Of a stretch of DNA of 64,000 nucleotides, positions 1 through 9,623 are shown piece by piece. How positions within the stretch are numbered: position 1 is the stretch's first letter; every line of letters starts with the position of its first letter. Origin of the DNA: Thermodesulfovibrionia bacterium (GTDB lineage Bacteria; Nitrospirota; Thermodesulfovibrionia; UBA6902); the NCBI GenBank assembly GCA_030646035.1, contig JAUSMY010000058.1, positions 1 through 64,000 of the forward strand, given 5' to 3'. The translations under genes and the position numbers were made by a program. The notes beneath the pieces are model-generated. The model made no database searches and was not told where the DNA came from. It saw only the letters and a list, made by a program, of their open reading frames with translations.

Positions 1-2
1 AG

Positions 3-77
3 ACCCCTTATGAGGCATACTGGAATCTGCCTATTGGCGGATATAGGAAATCAGAACAGCTTTTGGAGGCGGCATGA
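3..77 (+). CDS. C-terminal end of an unidentified protein (partial)
   Basis: An open frame enters from the left edge and stops at TGA 75-77. Its last residues read WNLPIGGYRKSEQLLEAA. I do not recognise the family from so few residues. It points toward the convergent minus-strand gene that ends at 101, which fits a normal convergent gene end, but with only about 24 codons visible the frame could be chance. Confidence 0.3.
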   Translation, partial: TPYEAYWNLPIGGYRKSEQLLEAA

Positions 78-100
78 TGGCCGGTGCATTCCACCTTAAA

Positions 101-418
101 TCAGCCCCTAACCTGTCCAATGGATGGGGTCCACCTCTGAGTATATTCTTCATAGTATTTGGGAAATATTTCCTGCAAGTATTTTAATTGCTCATTCAAG
201 TTCCACTCAATCCCTGTGCCGTCGTATATTTTTTCAAACACACTTGAGTCTAGTTCGTAAGTTACTGGAATAGGAGAATAAAAGTGTGCAGGAGTTATAT
301 GTAATGAGAAATATTTTTCCCAAAATTTAAAACTCTTTCTTGAAAATAAGTGTAAAGCTTTTATCAGACCATCCTTGTTGCAATTTCTTACCACTTTGCT
401 GATGATTCCATTTTTCAT
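101..418 (-). CDS. Truncated class I methyltransferase-like protein
   Basis: About 105 residues. I start at ATG 418 rather than the upstream ATG at 463 because an AGGAG ribosome-binding site lies about 8 bases before it. The segment with HITPAHFYSPIP, then an acidic stretch and EQLKYLQEIFPKYYEEY resembles the N-terminal lead-in of SAM-dependent methyltransferases that sit in polysaccharide loci. The SAM-binding Rossmann core that should follow is absent: the frame ends soon after, and the bases beyond the stop do not resume the family in that frame. It therefore looks like a truncated remnant. The family assignment is from memory of the motif, not from a search. Confidence 0.45.
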   Translation of the reverse strand: MKNGIISKVVRNCNKDGLIKALHLFSRKSFKFWEKYFSLHITPAHFYSPIPVTYELDSSVFEKIYDGTGIEWNLNEQLKYLQEIFPKYYEEYTQRWTPSIGQVRG

Positions 419-609
419 AAGTGATTCTCCTGGTTTGGGATGATAGTTTATGCGCTCCAACAATTAATATACTGCCAGCCGTATTTGCTGGAATAGAAAA
501 AGTATAGTTGTATGAATAGAAAAATACAATCACAAAATGTATATCATTAGGATGCGCTTTTGAGGGAGGCTGAGGAGGAGTTTGGGAGAGGGTGAAGGTT
601 TTTCCAGTT

Positions 610-1098
610 TCAGTTATTGTTTCTTAATTTCTCATTCTCCATCTTAAGTTCAGCCATCTTTAATTCCCTGTTGATAGCCATATCATAAAATGCTTCAAGT
701 TCCTTCATTCTGTACAGGATCTCATTTTCCATCTTCTTATGTATTGTAATGTCTTTCACAATGTGTATCACACCTTTTGTGGAATTGTCACTGTTGAATA
801 GCGGCAATGCCTTGATCTCCAGATGCATATTAAGGTGTGGTTCAAATATTTCTACGATAGAAGGCTTGCCGCTTTTAAGGCAATCGCAACTTGGGCATTC
901 TTTTGGCGGGGTATTACTCCCGTGGTAATTCTCATAGCATTTTTTCTTTAAGATCTCAGCTGAAGATGTTTTAAGCAGTTTTTTAGCTGAGCTGTTGGCT
1001 GCGATAATATTGTAGTTATTGTCGTGTATGGTGACCATGTTGCCGAAAGAGTCTTCCCAGTCAAGGATCATCTGCTCAAATGATTTTTCCATCTTCAT
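610..1098 (-). CDS. Stand-alone PAS domain protein
   Basis: 162 residues. A single PAS domain (about 10-120) is followed by a charged helical tail (about 120-160) that probably forms a coiled coil. There is no kinase, GGDEF or DNA-binding domain. The PAS carries a Cys-rich insertion (CYENYHGSNTPPKECPSCDC) of the kind seen in sensory PAS domains of anaerobes; the cysteines could bind metal or sense redox, which is inference. Its ATG overlaps the glgC stop by four bases (ATGA), so it is translationally coupled to the last enzyme gene of the glycogen operon. It may sense a signal for this pathway or work as a partner protein. Confidence 0.75.
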   Translation of the reverse strand: MKMEKSFEQMILDWEDSFGNMVTIHDNNYNIIAANSSAKKLLKTSSAEILKKKCYENYHGSNTPPKECPSCDCLKSGKPSIVEIFEPHLNMHLEIKALPLFNSDNSTKGVIHIVKDITIHKKMENEILYRMKELEAFYDMAINRELKMAELKMENEKLRNNN

Positions 1099-2315
1099 AG
1101 TATCGCAGTCCGTTTTTCGCTTCCTATCACAGTGATCCCGGAAGGGTCGGTGTATGCTCTCCAGTATGGTTTTTTACTTCCGATGCCGATATGCACATCT
1201 TCTTCGATAATATTGTATGAATCAACTATCACCTTGTTCAGTCTGCATCCTTTCTTGAGCACAACGTGATCCATGATTATGGAATCCCTCACCTCTACGC
1301 CGTCTTCAATGATAGCGCCGCGTCTGATGACGGAATTTATTATCTTGGCATTCTTCACAACAGTGCCTTCGGCGATGAGGCTGTTGGTGATATTCCCAGC
1401 CAGTATCTTTGCGGCAGGCAGAGCGCTTCTTGAGGGATGTATGGGCCAAAGGTCGTTCTGTATCTCAAAGACCGGTTCTTCTCCGAGCATATCCTGATGC
1501 GCGTCCCAGAAGGATTTGATTGTGCCGACATCCCTCCAGTAGCCCTTTTCTTCATAAGGCTTTGTCCCGGGAATTACATTGCCGGCAAAATCATATGCAA
1601 AGAGCTTTGCATTGTTATTAAGAAGGTTAGGCAGCACATGCGAACCAAAGTCATATTCCTTCTTTTGATGCGTCTCTCTCAATGCCTCGATGAGCGTATC
1701 TGTATTGAAGATATAATTGCCCATTGAGCAGTATGCATTGTTGGGGTCGCCGGGTATGGGCGCGGGGTTTGCCGGTTTTTCATCAAAACTTCTTATCCTT
1801 CCGTCAGGGTCGGCGGCGATAATGCCGAACTGGCTTCCCTCTGCTATGGGCACAGGCCTGGCTGCCACTGAGACCTCTGCATCATGTTCCATATGAAAAT
1901 CGATCATCTGCCTTATGTTCATGCGGTATATGTGGTCAGCTCCGAAGACCGCGACCATTTCAGGTTTATGAAGGCGTATGAGGTTCAGGTTCTGAAATAC
2001 AGCGTCTGCAGTACCGAGAAACCAGTCAGGGCCGAGCCTCATCTGGGGAGGGACGACTGTGACGAAGTGTTCCTGTATGACGGAAGAGAGAACCCAGTTT
2101 GCCCTTACGTGTTCGATGAGCGACTGAGACTTGTACTGGACAAGGAGATAGTTGGAAAAGATCTTTGAATTGATCATATTGCTCAGGACAAAGTCGATTA
2201 TCCTGTAGCTGCCTCCGAAGGGCACGGACGGTTTGGAACGCTCAAATGTGAGGGGGAAGAGCCTGTTGCCTCTTCCTCCTGCCATGATTATCGCAAGAAT
2301 TTTCGGATGCGCCAT
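1095..2315 (-). CDS. glgC: Glucose-1-phosphate adenylyltransferase (ADP-glucose pyrophosphorylase)
   Basis: 406 residues, normal bacterial length. It makes ADP-glucose from ATP and glucose 1-phosphate, the committed step of bacterial glycogen synthesis. The N-terminal nucleotidyltransferase motif GGRGNRLFPLT, followed by ERSKPSVPFGG and YRIIDFVLSN, is clear, as are GTADAVFQN and the catalytic-region HIYRM. The C-terminal part (about 300-400) has the left-handed beta-helix pattern with IRRGAIIEDGVEV and the final ITVIGSEKR. A good Shine-Dalgarno (GGAGAAAGGAT) precedes the ATG. It follows malQ by 38 bases and overlaps the PAS gene by four. Confidence 0.95.
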   Translation of the reverse strand: MAHPKILAIIMAGGRGNRLFPLTFERSKPSVPFGGSYRIIDFVLSNMINSKIFSNYLLVQYKSQSLIEHVRANWVLSSVIQEHFVTVVPPQMRLGPDWFLGTADAVFQNLNLIRLHKPEMVAVFGADHIYRMNIRQMIDFHMEHDAEVSVAARPVPIAEGSQFGIIAADPDGRIRSFDEKPANPAPIPGDPNNAYCSMGNYIFNTDTLIEALRETHQKKEYDFGSHVLPNLLNNNAKLFAYDFAGNVIPGTKPYEEKGYWRDVGTIKSFWDAHQDMLGEEPVFEIQNDLWPIHPSRSALPAAKILAGNITNSLIAEGTVVKNAKIINSVIRRGAIIEDGVEVRDSIIMDHVVLKKGCRLNKVIVDSYNIIEEDVHIGIGSKKPYWRAYTDPSGITVIGSEKRTAIL

Positions 2316-2353
2316 ATCTTATCCTTTCTCCAGCTTGGTATTGATATACAATA

Positions 2354-3856
2354 TCATACAGATGACCTTCCATACAGCTTTGTCATGTACTTAAGTTTTT
2401 TTATCAGTAAAGGTTCTATCGCTTCTTCTGAAAGCCTCCATTCCCAGTTGCCTGTGGTAATTCCCGGTATGTTCATCCTATCTTTCTCCCCGAGGCCGAG
2501 AATATCCTGCATCGGGATGATAACTGTGTCTGCGACAGACATCATGGCAAGCCTGATGAAGTCGCTATGGATAGTTCTTGATGATGCCTTATGCCCGATA
2601 TAATCTGAGATTCTTTGTTTCCCTTCAGCATCAACCTCATTTTTGAACCAGCCTTTGATAGTGTTGTTGTCATGGGTGCCGGTGTAGGCCACGCAGTTTT
2701 TTGTATGATTATGCGGGGCGTAAGGGTTGGTTGCTATGTCTTGCCCAAATGCAAAGAGAAGCACTTTCATGCCCGGGAATCCGAACTTCTTCATGATCTC
2801 TGTCACATCAGGGGTGATGATCCCAAGGTCTTCGGCAATAATGGGTAATTGCGGAAAATGTTTTAAAAGCGTGTTAAAGAAATCTTCAGCAGGCGCTGCG
2901 ATCCATCTTCCGTTCACAGCGGTCTTCTCGCCTGCTTTAACCGCCCAGTAGCCGACAAATCCCCTGAAGTGGTCAAGCCTGAAGAGGTGAAGAAGCTTCA
3001 TATTATGCTCTATCCTTTTTATCCACCATGAGTATCCGCTCTCTTTAAGCGCGTCCCAGTTATAAAGCGGATGTCCCCATAACTGTCCTGTCTCGCTGAA
3101 GTAGTCAGGAGGCACGCCCGCTACAAGTGAAGGTTTCTTCTCTTCATCCAGTATGAATATCCCGGGGTTTGCCCATACATCAGAGCTGTCATAATTTACA
3201 TAGATTGGGATGTCCCCCAATATCTTTATGCCTCTGCATTCGCAGTGATCCTTCAGAGACTGCCACTGTCTGAAGAAGAGATACTGCAGAAATTTCAACT
3301 TCAATATCATGTCGCCTGACCTTCCGGCCCATTCGCTTAAAGCATCTTCATTTCTGTCCCTCAACTCCTCAGGCCATTTACTCCAGTCGATGCCGTCGTA
3401 CTCTTTTTTTATCGAAATGAAGAGGCTATAATCCTCAAGCCAGTCCGAGTTCTCTCTGCAGAAGTTCTGGAAATCATGATGATGGGAAAGTCTGTCTTTG
3501 TTTTTTTCAAAAGCCAGGCTGAATATAGCATCTTTATATTCAGTAACTTTCTGATAATCCACCCTGCCTTTGGGAAATGCCGGAGGATTCTGAATTTCAT
3601 GCTCAGCGAGAAAGCCGTCCCTTGCCATGAGTTCCGGGCTTATCAGAAGATGATTTCCTGCAAATGCGGAAAAGCTGCTGTAAGGAGAATTTCCGTATGC
3701 CGGGCATATCGGGGTCAGAGGGAGTATCTGCCAGCAGCTCTGCCCTGCCTCCGCAAGAAAATCAGCGAATAAATAAGCAGCCGGCCCGAGGTCTCCTATG
3801 CCATAGGCTGAAGGGAGGGATGTGACATGAAGAAGGATGCCGCTGCCGCGTCTCAT
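2354..3856 (-). CDS. malQ: 4-alpha-glucanotransferase (amylomaltase, GH77)
   Basis: 500 residues, typical of GH77. It moves alpha-1,4-glucan segments between maltooligosaccharides in the cytoplasm. The N-terminal RRGSGILLHVTSLPS, the RLDHFRGF motif holding the nucleophile Asp, IIAEDLGIITPDV with the acid/base Glu, and YTGTHDNNT with the third Asp are all present. The start ATG shares one base with the stop of the upstream GH57 gene (TGATG), so it belongs to the same operon. In this setting it probably recycles short glucans left by branching and GH57 trimming. Confidence 0.95.
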   Translation of the reverse strand: MRRGSGILLHVTSLPSAYGIGDLGPAAYLFADFLAEAGQSCWQILPLTPICPAYGNSPYSSFSAFAGNHLLISPELMARDGFLAEHEIQNPPAFPKGRVDYQKVTEYKDAIFSLAFEKNKDRLSHHHDFQNFCRENSDWLEDYSLFISIKKEYDGIDWSKWPEELRDRNEDALSEWAGRSGDMILKLKFLQYLFFRQWQSLKDHCECRGIKILGDIPIYVNYDSSDVWANPGIFILDEEKKPSLVAGVPPDYFSETGQLWGHPLYNWDALKESGYSWWIKRIEHNMKLLHLFRLDHFRGFVGYWAVKAGEKTAVNGRWIAAPAEDFFNTLLKHFPQLPIIAEDLGIITPDVTEIMKKFGFPGMKVLLFAFGQDIATNPYAPHNHTKNCVAYTGTHDNNTIKGWFKNEVDAEGKQRISDYIGHKASSRTIHSDFIRLAMMSVADTVIIPMQDILGLGEKDRMNIPGITTGNWEWRLSEEAIEPLLIKKLKYMTKLYGRSSV

Positions 3857-6279
3857 CAGGTGACCTTGATATGAAGATAATAGCCTAACTTTCTAAATGC
3901 CTCTACCCATCTCTTTGCAAATTCATCGCCGCCTTTTGCTCTCTCTTTCATGGTTATGTAAGTTTTCTTGGAGATCATGAAGTACAGGTTCTGCGCCTTC
4001 CAGAGATCCATGGTCAGAGATAAGGGGTTCAGTATCCTGAATGCGTTATCTATCAATTCAAAGAGGCGCAGGTCTTCAGGCTCATGGCTCAGCTTTTCCA
4101 TCAGGCTGTTCACCCATGAACTGATCGAGAAGCCGATTGTTGCCGAGTCGATCTTCAGCGACCATTTCACAGCCTCATCAGCCAGGCTCTTAAGCTTCTC
4201 AAGGTCCAGTTCTTCTCCGGTATCAAAGATCTTTTTCAGGTCGGTATTAAGGATATACTCAGTTGCGGCTGAAAAAGGCCTCGGCAACCTTACTTTCAGG
4301 CTGTGAAAGAAGTTCATTACAGCGTAGTGGTTCTCATAGATCTGGCGGTATGATGCCTCGATGCTTGCGTATGTCAAACGCAGTATCTGGTTCAGGATCT
4401 TTCTCTGCTCATCTTTAAAGAGGTGCCAGATCGAATAGATATTGCCGCCGAAGTGTTTGTCCATGAACCTTATGACCTCATGCATATCGCCTCTGTCAAA
4501 CGCGGTTTGTATCTCGTTCTGCATGGCTGAGAAGTCTTCATCGCCAATAAAATATTCAGCACCTCCGCTGATGTTGTGGTCGCCGAGATGGAGCACGGCA
4601 AAATTGATCGGCTTTTCCTCCCATGTTATATTGGAGCGGATGACCGCTTTTCCGGTTGCAAGCTTAAGTTTGCCGGCCTCTGTTTTGTTATATGACACAT
4701 TTTCCGCGATATAGCAGAATAACTCTATGTGCGAATTGTATTTCTCAAAGAAAGAAGAGATGCCGTAGTGCGCGCCGACCCTGAGCAGGTCGGTCCTCGC
4801 TGGTTTTACGTAGAGGTCATAGACTCTGGCGGCGTTCCCAAAGACATTGCTCGGGGTCTCGCCGAGCCTCATCAGGTAGTCAGCCTCGAGCGTGAGGCCG
4901 AAAAGGTCTTCCGCGTATTGGATCGCCCTTGAAGCGTACTGCATGGTCTGAACCCCTTCAATGCCTGATACATCATCAAAGAACCAGCCGCAGCTCGTGT
5001 ACATGAGCATGGCATTTCTCTGCATCTCAAGAAGGCCGAGCGCCTTCACCTTTTCTTCTTTGGCAAGCTCTTTGCGGGCATGGCTTTTAAGATAGTTCTC
5101 TACATTCGGCACAGACCTGTCAAATACCGCATCGATATAACCGTCTCTTGCGCCCCACGGGTCTTTGAAATAATTTGATGCCTCACTCTCAAAAACTTTA
5201 ACGAGCGTGTCCCTAAGGCTGTCCATGGCGTCCCTTAAAGGCCTTCTCCATTTCTGGTTCCAGTCATGATGCATCCCTGTGTTGCAGCCGCAGTTGCTTC
5301 TCCATCTTTCAACGCCGTGAATACAGCTCCATGAGGAGTTTTCAATTATCTCAACCGCATGGGTTGGAGGGTGTTTTTCAAGGTACTCGCCGTAATTCGT
5401 TATCTTTGCCAGGTTATTTGACTCAATATAATGCAGGCAGTATGAGAGCGCCATGTCTCCGAAGCGGTGGTGGTGCCCGTAGTTCTCTCCATCAGTCGCG
5501 ATATGCACGAGCTGAGGCCGGTTCCTCTGGTCATTAAAAGCGGAGAGCAGTTTTCTGGCGAATCCTTCCCCGTTCTTCAGCAGCCCTGCAAAGGAGACCT
5601 CCTGGGCGATAGGCCCGTCATAGAAAAAGATGTTTATGCTTTTGCCCGATGGAAGCATGCAGAGATACGGCATTGTCGGGTCGATCCTTTCTCCGCTAAC
5701 ATCAAGCCAGTTGGGTGTATCTCTTTTGCGTATCTTCTGTGCCTGACGAGGAGACAGGATAGTGAACTTTATCCCGAGCTCAGCGAGTACTTCAAGTGTC
5801 TCTGTATTGACCGCAGTTTCCGGAAGCCACATGCCTTCAGGAAACCGCATAAACCTTTTCTCAAAGTCTTTTATACCCCAGACTATCTGTGTGCGCATAT
5901 CCCGCTTATTGGCAAGAGGAAGTATCATGTGGCTGTACGCCTGAGCGATTGCTGAGCCGTGGCCTGAGAATCTTGCGATGCTCAGCCTGTCAGCCTCAAG
6001 GATCGCCTCATAGACATCAGATTTGCGCCTCTCCAGCCAGGTCAGGAGGGAAGGGCCGAAGTTGAAGCTGCTCTTTGAATAGACATTGACTATCTCTATG
6101 ATCCTTTCCTCAGGGTCGAGTATGCGGGACGCGGCGTTAGGGGCATAACATTCAGCGGTTATCCTCTCGTTCCAGTCATGGTACGGATATGCCCCGTCCT
6201 GAAGCTCAACCTCTTCAAGCCAGGGGTTCTCCCTCGGCGGCTGGTAGAAATGCCCGTGTATGCAGATGTATCTATCCAT
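3856..6279 (-). CDS. GH57 family glycoside hydrolase with DUF3536 domain
   Basis: 807 residues. The N-terminal GH57 barrel starts with the family motif HGHFYQPP (about 8-15). WLPETAVNTETL (about 150) is the region of the second conserved motif, and ATDGENYGHHHRFGD (about 260) is a further GH57 signature. The C-terminal half (about 300-800) matches the DUF3536 architecture of long cytoplasmic GH57 proteins found in glycogen gene clusters. The exact activity (amylolytic, branching or transferase) cannot be read from sequence. No signal peptide is visible. It lies between glgB (10-base gap) and malQ (1-base overlap), so an internal alpha-glucan substrate is likely. Confidence 0.9.
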   Translation of the reverse strand: MDRYICIHGHFYQPPRENPWLEEVELQDGAYPYHDWNERITAECYAPNAASRILDPEERIIEIVNVYSKSSFNFGPSLLTWLERRKSDVYEAILEADRLSIARFSGHGSAIAQAYSHMILPLANKRDMRTQIVWGIKDFEKRFMRFPEGMWLPETAVNTETLEVLAELGIKFTILSPRQAQKIRKRDTPNWLDVSGERIDPTMPYLCMLPSGKSINIFFYDGPIAQEVSFAGLLKNGEGFARKLLSAFNDQRNRPQLVHIATDGENYGHHHRFGDMALSYCLHYIESNNLAKITNYGEYLEKHPPTHAVEIIENSSWSCIHGVERWRSNCGCNTGMHHDWNQKWRRPLRDAMDSLRDTLVKVFESEASNYFKDPWGARDGYIDAVFDRSVPNVENYLKSHARKELAKEEKVKALGLLEMQRNAMLMYTSCGWFFDDVSGIEGVQTMQYASRAIQYAEDLFGLTLEADYLMRLGETPSNVFGNAARVYDLYVKPARTDLLRVGAHYGISSFFEKYNSHIELFCYIAENVSYNKTEAGKLKLATGKAVIRSNITWEEKPINFAVLHLGDHNISGGAEYFIGDEDFSAMQNEIQTAFDRGDMHEVIRFMDKHFGGNIYSIWHLFKDEQRKILNQILRLTYASIEASYRQIYENHYAVMNFFHSLKVRLPRPFSAATEYILNTDLKKIFDTGEELDLEKLKSLADEAVKWSLKIDSATIGFSISSWVNSLMEKLSHEPEDLRLFELIDNAFRILNPLSLTMDLWKAQNLYFMISKKTYITMKERAKGGDEFAKRWVEAFRKLGYYLHIKVT

Positions 6280-6289
6280 TATTTATCTT

Positions 6290-8224
6290 TCAGCTTTTAA
6301 AGAATAAGACGCTGAGCGGAGGCAATGTCAAAGAAAGAGAGTGATCCTTTCCATGCATAGGAACCGCATTGGCATCGGCTCCGCCGGAATTTCCCATGCC
6401 GCTCCCGCCGTATATCGAGGCGTCGCTGTTCAATGACTCTCTCCAGAAGCCTCCCCTCGGGACTCCCACACGGTAATTGAATCTCGGCACAGGTGTGAGG
6501 TTGCATACAACAAGAAACATATCTCCGGATGATCTTCCCTTTCGGGTGAATACCAGGATGCTCTCCTCCCAGTTCTGGGAATCGATCCATTCAAATCCTT
6601 CGTTTGAAAAGTCGATCTCATGAAGCGCAGGCTCTGTCCTGTAGAGCCAGTTCAGGTCCTTTACCCACTTCTGTATCCCCTGATGTGAAGGGAATTGAAG
6701 CGCATGCCATTCAAGGCTCTCATTATGTTCCCACTCTTTCCACTGGGCAAACTCGCATCCCATGAAGAGGAGCTTCTTTCCCGGATGGCCGTACATGTAC
6801 CCAAAGAGAAGCCTGAGGTTGGCTGAGCTCTGCCATTCATCTCCGGGCATCTTGCCGATGAGAGCGCCTTTGCCGTGAACTACTTCGTCATGCGAGATCG
6901 GCAGGACAAAGTTCTCAAAGAACGAATACCAGATGCTGAAGGTGATCTGGTTATGCTGATATTTGCGGTGGACAGGGTCATTGGAAAAGTATTTCAGTGT
7001 GTCATGCATCCACCCCATATTCCATTTCATGCCGAACCCGAGGCCGCCCACGTAAACAGGCTTTGATACCATGGGCCATGCTGTTGACTCTTCTGCAATG
7101 GTCTGGACATCAGGGAAGGCGGTATAAACCGCTTCATTCAATCTCTTCAGAAAGCTTACAGCGTCCAGGTCTTCATTTCCGCCGTATATGTTAGGTATCC
7201 ATTCCCCTTCTTTTCTCGCGTAGTCCAGATAGAGCATTGACGCCACTGCGTCCACTCTTATCCCGTCGATGTGATATTTATCAAGCCAGAAGATAGCGCT
7301 GCTTATGAGAAAATTCCTAACCTCGTTCCTGCCGTAATTAAAGATGTAGCTCTTCCATTCCTGATGAAAACCTTTCTTCGGGTCTGAATGTTCAAACAGA
7401 CAGGTGCCGTCAAAGTACGAAAGGCCGTGCGCGTCAGACGGGAAGTGTGAAGGCACCCAGTCAAGTATTACGCCTATGCCGTTTTGATGGAGATGGTCTA
7501 TCATGTACATGAAGTCCTGAGGTGTGCCGTACCTGCTGGTTGGAGCAAAGTATCCGACCGTTTGATATCCCCATGAGCCGTAAAACGGATGCTCCATTAC
7601 AGGCAGGAGTTCAACATGGGTAAAGCCCATCTCCTTAACATATTCCGCGAGTTGATGAGCCGTCTCACGGTAGGTCAGATATCTGTTCCCATCTTCAGGC
7701 ACGCGCCTCCACGAACCGATGTGGACTTCGTATATGGAATAAGGCGCGTCAAGCGCATTGTTCTTGTGCCTCTCTCTCATCCATTCGCCGTCTTCCCATT
7801 TGTAATCCAGTTCCCATATCCGTGACGCGGTCCTGGGAGCGCGTTCAGAGTAGACAGCAAAAGGATCGCCTTTGTCCATGCTGTAATTATCAAGCCTTGA
7901 GACGATATGGTATTTGTATACAGTCTCCTTTGCCAGGCCCGGGATAAATCCCTCCCATATACCGGAGCCGTCCCAGCGCGGGAAGAGCTGATGAGACACT
8001 TTATCCCATCCGTTGAAATCGCCTATCACCGAGACCTTCGCGGCATTCGGAGCCCACACGGCAAAGAGCGTCCCGTCTTTGCCGTCAACCTTCATCAGAT
8101 GGGAACCGAGCTTGTCATAAAGTCGGAAATGGTTTCCCTCTTTAAAAAGATAGATGTCCTCTTCTGAAAAAAGGCTGACCCCCGCAGTCACACTTGCTGT
8201 TTTGTTAGTTGTAAGTTCTTTCAT
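6290..8224 (-). CDS. glgB: 1,4-alpha-glucan branching enzyme (GH13)
   Basis: 644 residues. It introduces alpha-1,6 branches into glycogen. An N-terminal CBM48-like region (about 30-130, with [20 protein letters not shown]) is followed by the GH13 barrel: [19 protein letters not shown] with the nucleophile Asp, AEESTAWP with the acid/base Glu, and [11 protein letters not shown]. It is the first gene of the minus-strand glycogen operon and is divergent from argG. No strong Shine-Dalgarno is seen (AAGAGA only). The C-terminal beta domain contains a short Gly/Ser-rich loop (about 610-625). Confidence 0.95.
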   Translation of the reverse strand: MKELTTNKTASVTAGVSLFSEEDIYLFKEGNHFRLYDKLGSHLMKVDGKDGTLFAVWAPNAAKVSVIGDFNGWDKVSHQLFPRWDGSGIWEGFIPGLAKETVYKYHIVSRLDNYSMDKGDPFAVYSERAPRTASRIWELDYKWEDGEWMRERHKNNALDAPYSIYEVHIGSWRRVPEDGNRYLTYRETAHQLAEYVKEMGFTHVELLPVMEHPFYGSWGYQTVGYFAPTSRYGTPQDFMYMIDHLHQNGIGVILDWVPSHFPSDAHGLSYFDGTCLFEHSDPKKGFHQEWKSYIFNYGRNEVRNFLISSAIFWLDKYHIDGIRVDAVASMLYLDYARKEGEWIPNIYGGNEDLDAVSFLKRLNEAVYTAFPDVQTIAEESTAWPMVSKPVYVGGLGFGMKWNMGWMHDTLKYFSNDPVHRKYQHNQITFSIWYSFFENFVLPISHDEVVHGKGALIGKMPGDEWQSSANLRLLFGYMYGHPGKKLLFMGCEFAQWKEWEHNESLEWHALQFPSHQGIQKWVKDLNWLYRTEPALHEIDFSNEGFEWIDSQNWEESILVFTRKGRSSGDMFLVVCNLTPVPRFNYRVGVPRGGFWRESLNSDASIYGGSGMGNSGGADANAVPMHGKDHSLSLTLPPLSVLFFKS

Positions 8225-8234
8225 AGTGTCTCTT

Positions 8235-8262
8235 ATTATATATTTATCATGAAATATATCAA
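8235..8262 (-). promoter_or_regulatory. Possible sigma-70 promoter for the glycogen operon
   Basis: Read on the minus strand, TTGATA (8262-8257) and TATAAT (8240-8235) are separated by 16 bases. Transcription would begin near 8228, only about four bases before the glgB ATG at 8224, implying an almost leaderless message. The region is AT-rich, so a chance match is quite possible. Confidence 0.3.
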
Positions 8263-8403
8263 AACGTAATCGTAAATCAAGGATGGCTCTTGCATTATGT
8301 TGAATAAATTCAGAGCGAAGATTAATTCCTTAATTTTACATTTTTTCTCACTTGTGCTAATTTTATTAAACTTAAAACTGATACTGAAACATAAGGAGCA
8401 ATG

Positions 8404-9597
8404 ATGAAGATAAAGAAGATAGTTCTTGCATATTCAGGCGGGCTTGATACCTCGGTAGCTATAACATGGCTTAAGGAGACCTACGGGTGCGAGGTGATAG
8501 CTTACTGCGCTGATCTCGGGCAGGAGGAGGAGCTGACCGGGCTTAATGCAAAGGCCCTGAAGACCGGCGCTTCAAAGGCTTATATAGTTGACCTGAGGGA
8601 AGAGTTTGTCAGGGATTTTGTATTTCCGATGCTCAGGGCGAATGCGGTTTATGAAGGCACATACCTTCTCGGCACCTCGATAGCAAGGCCTCTTATAGCA
8701 AAGAAGCAGATAGAGATCGCAAAGAAGGAGAAGGCAGACGCGGTCGCGCATGGTGCAACAGGCAAGGGCAATGACCAGGTGAGGTTTGAGCTTACATGCT
8801 ATTCGCTTATGCCTGAGGTAAAGATCGTCGCTCCATGGAGGGAATGGGAGTTTGATTCAAGAGAGTCTTTGATAGCATATGCCAAAAAACATAATATCCC
8901 TGTGACAGCCACAAAGAGCAAGCCTTACAGCACCGACAGGAACCTCTTTCACATCAGTTATGAGGGAGGAATTCTGGAAGACCCGTGGGCTGAGCCGCCT
9001 CAGAATATGTTCACATTATCGGTCTCTCCTGAGAAGGCGCCTTCAAAAGCGACTTACATAGAGATCGGCTATCAGGACGGCAACCCTGTTTCAGTTAACG
9101 GCAAAAAACTTTCACCTGCAAACCTTCTTAAGGAACTGAACACAATAGGCGGCAGGAACGGAATCGGCAGGGCGGATATCGTTGAGAACAGGTATGTCGG
9201 CATGAAGGCAAGAGGTGTATATGAAACACCCGGCGGAACGATACTTCATACAGCTCACAGGGCTGTTGAGTCGATCACGCTTGACAGGGAAGTCATGCAC
9301 CTGAGGGATTCGCTTGTCCCAAAGTATGCGGAGCTTATTTATAACGGTTTCTGGTTCTCACCTGAGAGAGAGGCTTTGCAGTCACTTATAGACCATTCAC
9401 AGAAGGGCGTGACAGGCACGGCGAGGTTAAAGCTTTATAAAGGCAACTGCACCGTTGCCGGAAGAAAGTCGCCTAAGTCCCTATACAACCCTGAACTCGC
9501 GACATTTGAGTCTGAGCAGGTCTATAACCAGAAGGATGCCGAGGGGTTTATAAAGTTAAACGCCCTGAGGCTGAAGATAAGAGCAAAAATAAAATAA
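8404..9597 (+). CDS. argG: Argininosuccinate synthase
   Basis: 397 residues. It joins citrulline and aspartate using ATP, the penultimate step of arginine synthesis. The N-terminal P-loop-like motif [26 protein letters not shown] and the aspartate-binding region around [15 protein letters not shown] are clear. Two ATGs are adjacent (8401 and 8404). I prefer 8404 because AAGGAG ends five bases before it but only two before 8401. argH is not nearby; dprA follows by 26 bases. Confidence 0.96.
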   Translation: MKIKKIVLAYSGGLDTSVAITWLKETYGCEVIAYCADLGQEEELTGLNAKALKTGASKAYIVDLREEFVRDFVFPMLRANAVYEGTYLLGTSIARPLIAKKQIEIAKKEKADAVAHGATGKGNDQVRFELTCYSLMPEVKIVAPWREWEFDSRESLIAYAKKHNIPVTATKSKPYSTDRNLFHISYEGGILEDPWAEPPQNMFTLSVSPEKAPSKATYIEIGYQDGNPVSVNGKKLSPANLLKELNTIGGRNGIGRADIVENRYVGMKARGVYETPGGTILHTAHRAVESITLDREVMHLRDSLVPKYAELIYNGFWFSPEREALQSLIDHSQKGVTGTARLKLYKGNCTVAGRKSPKSLYNPELATFESEQVYNQKDAEGFIKLNALRLKIRAKIK

Positions 9598-9623
9598 AGG
9601 CAGCCTTTTCTCTTTTTTAAATC

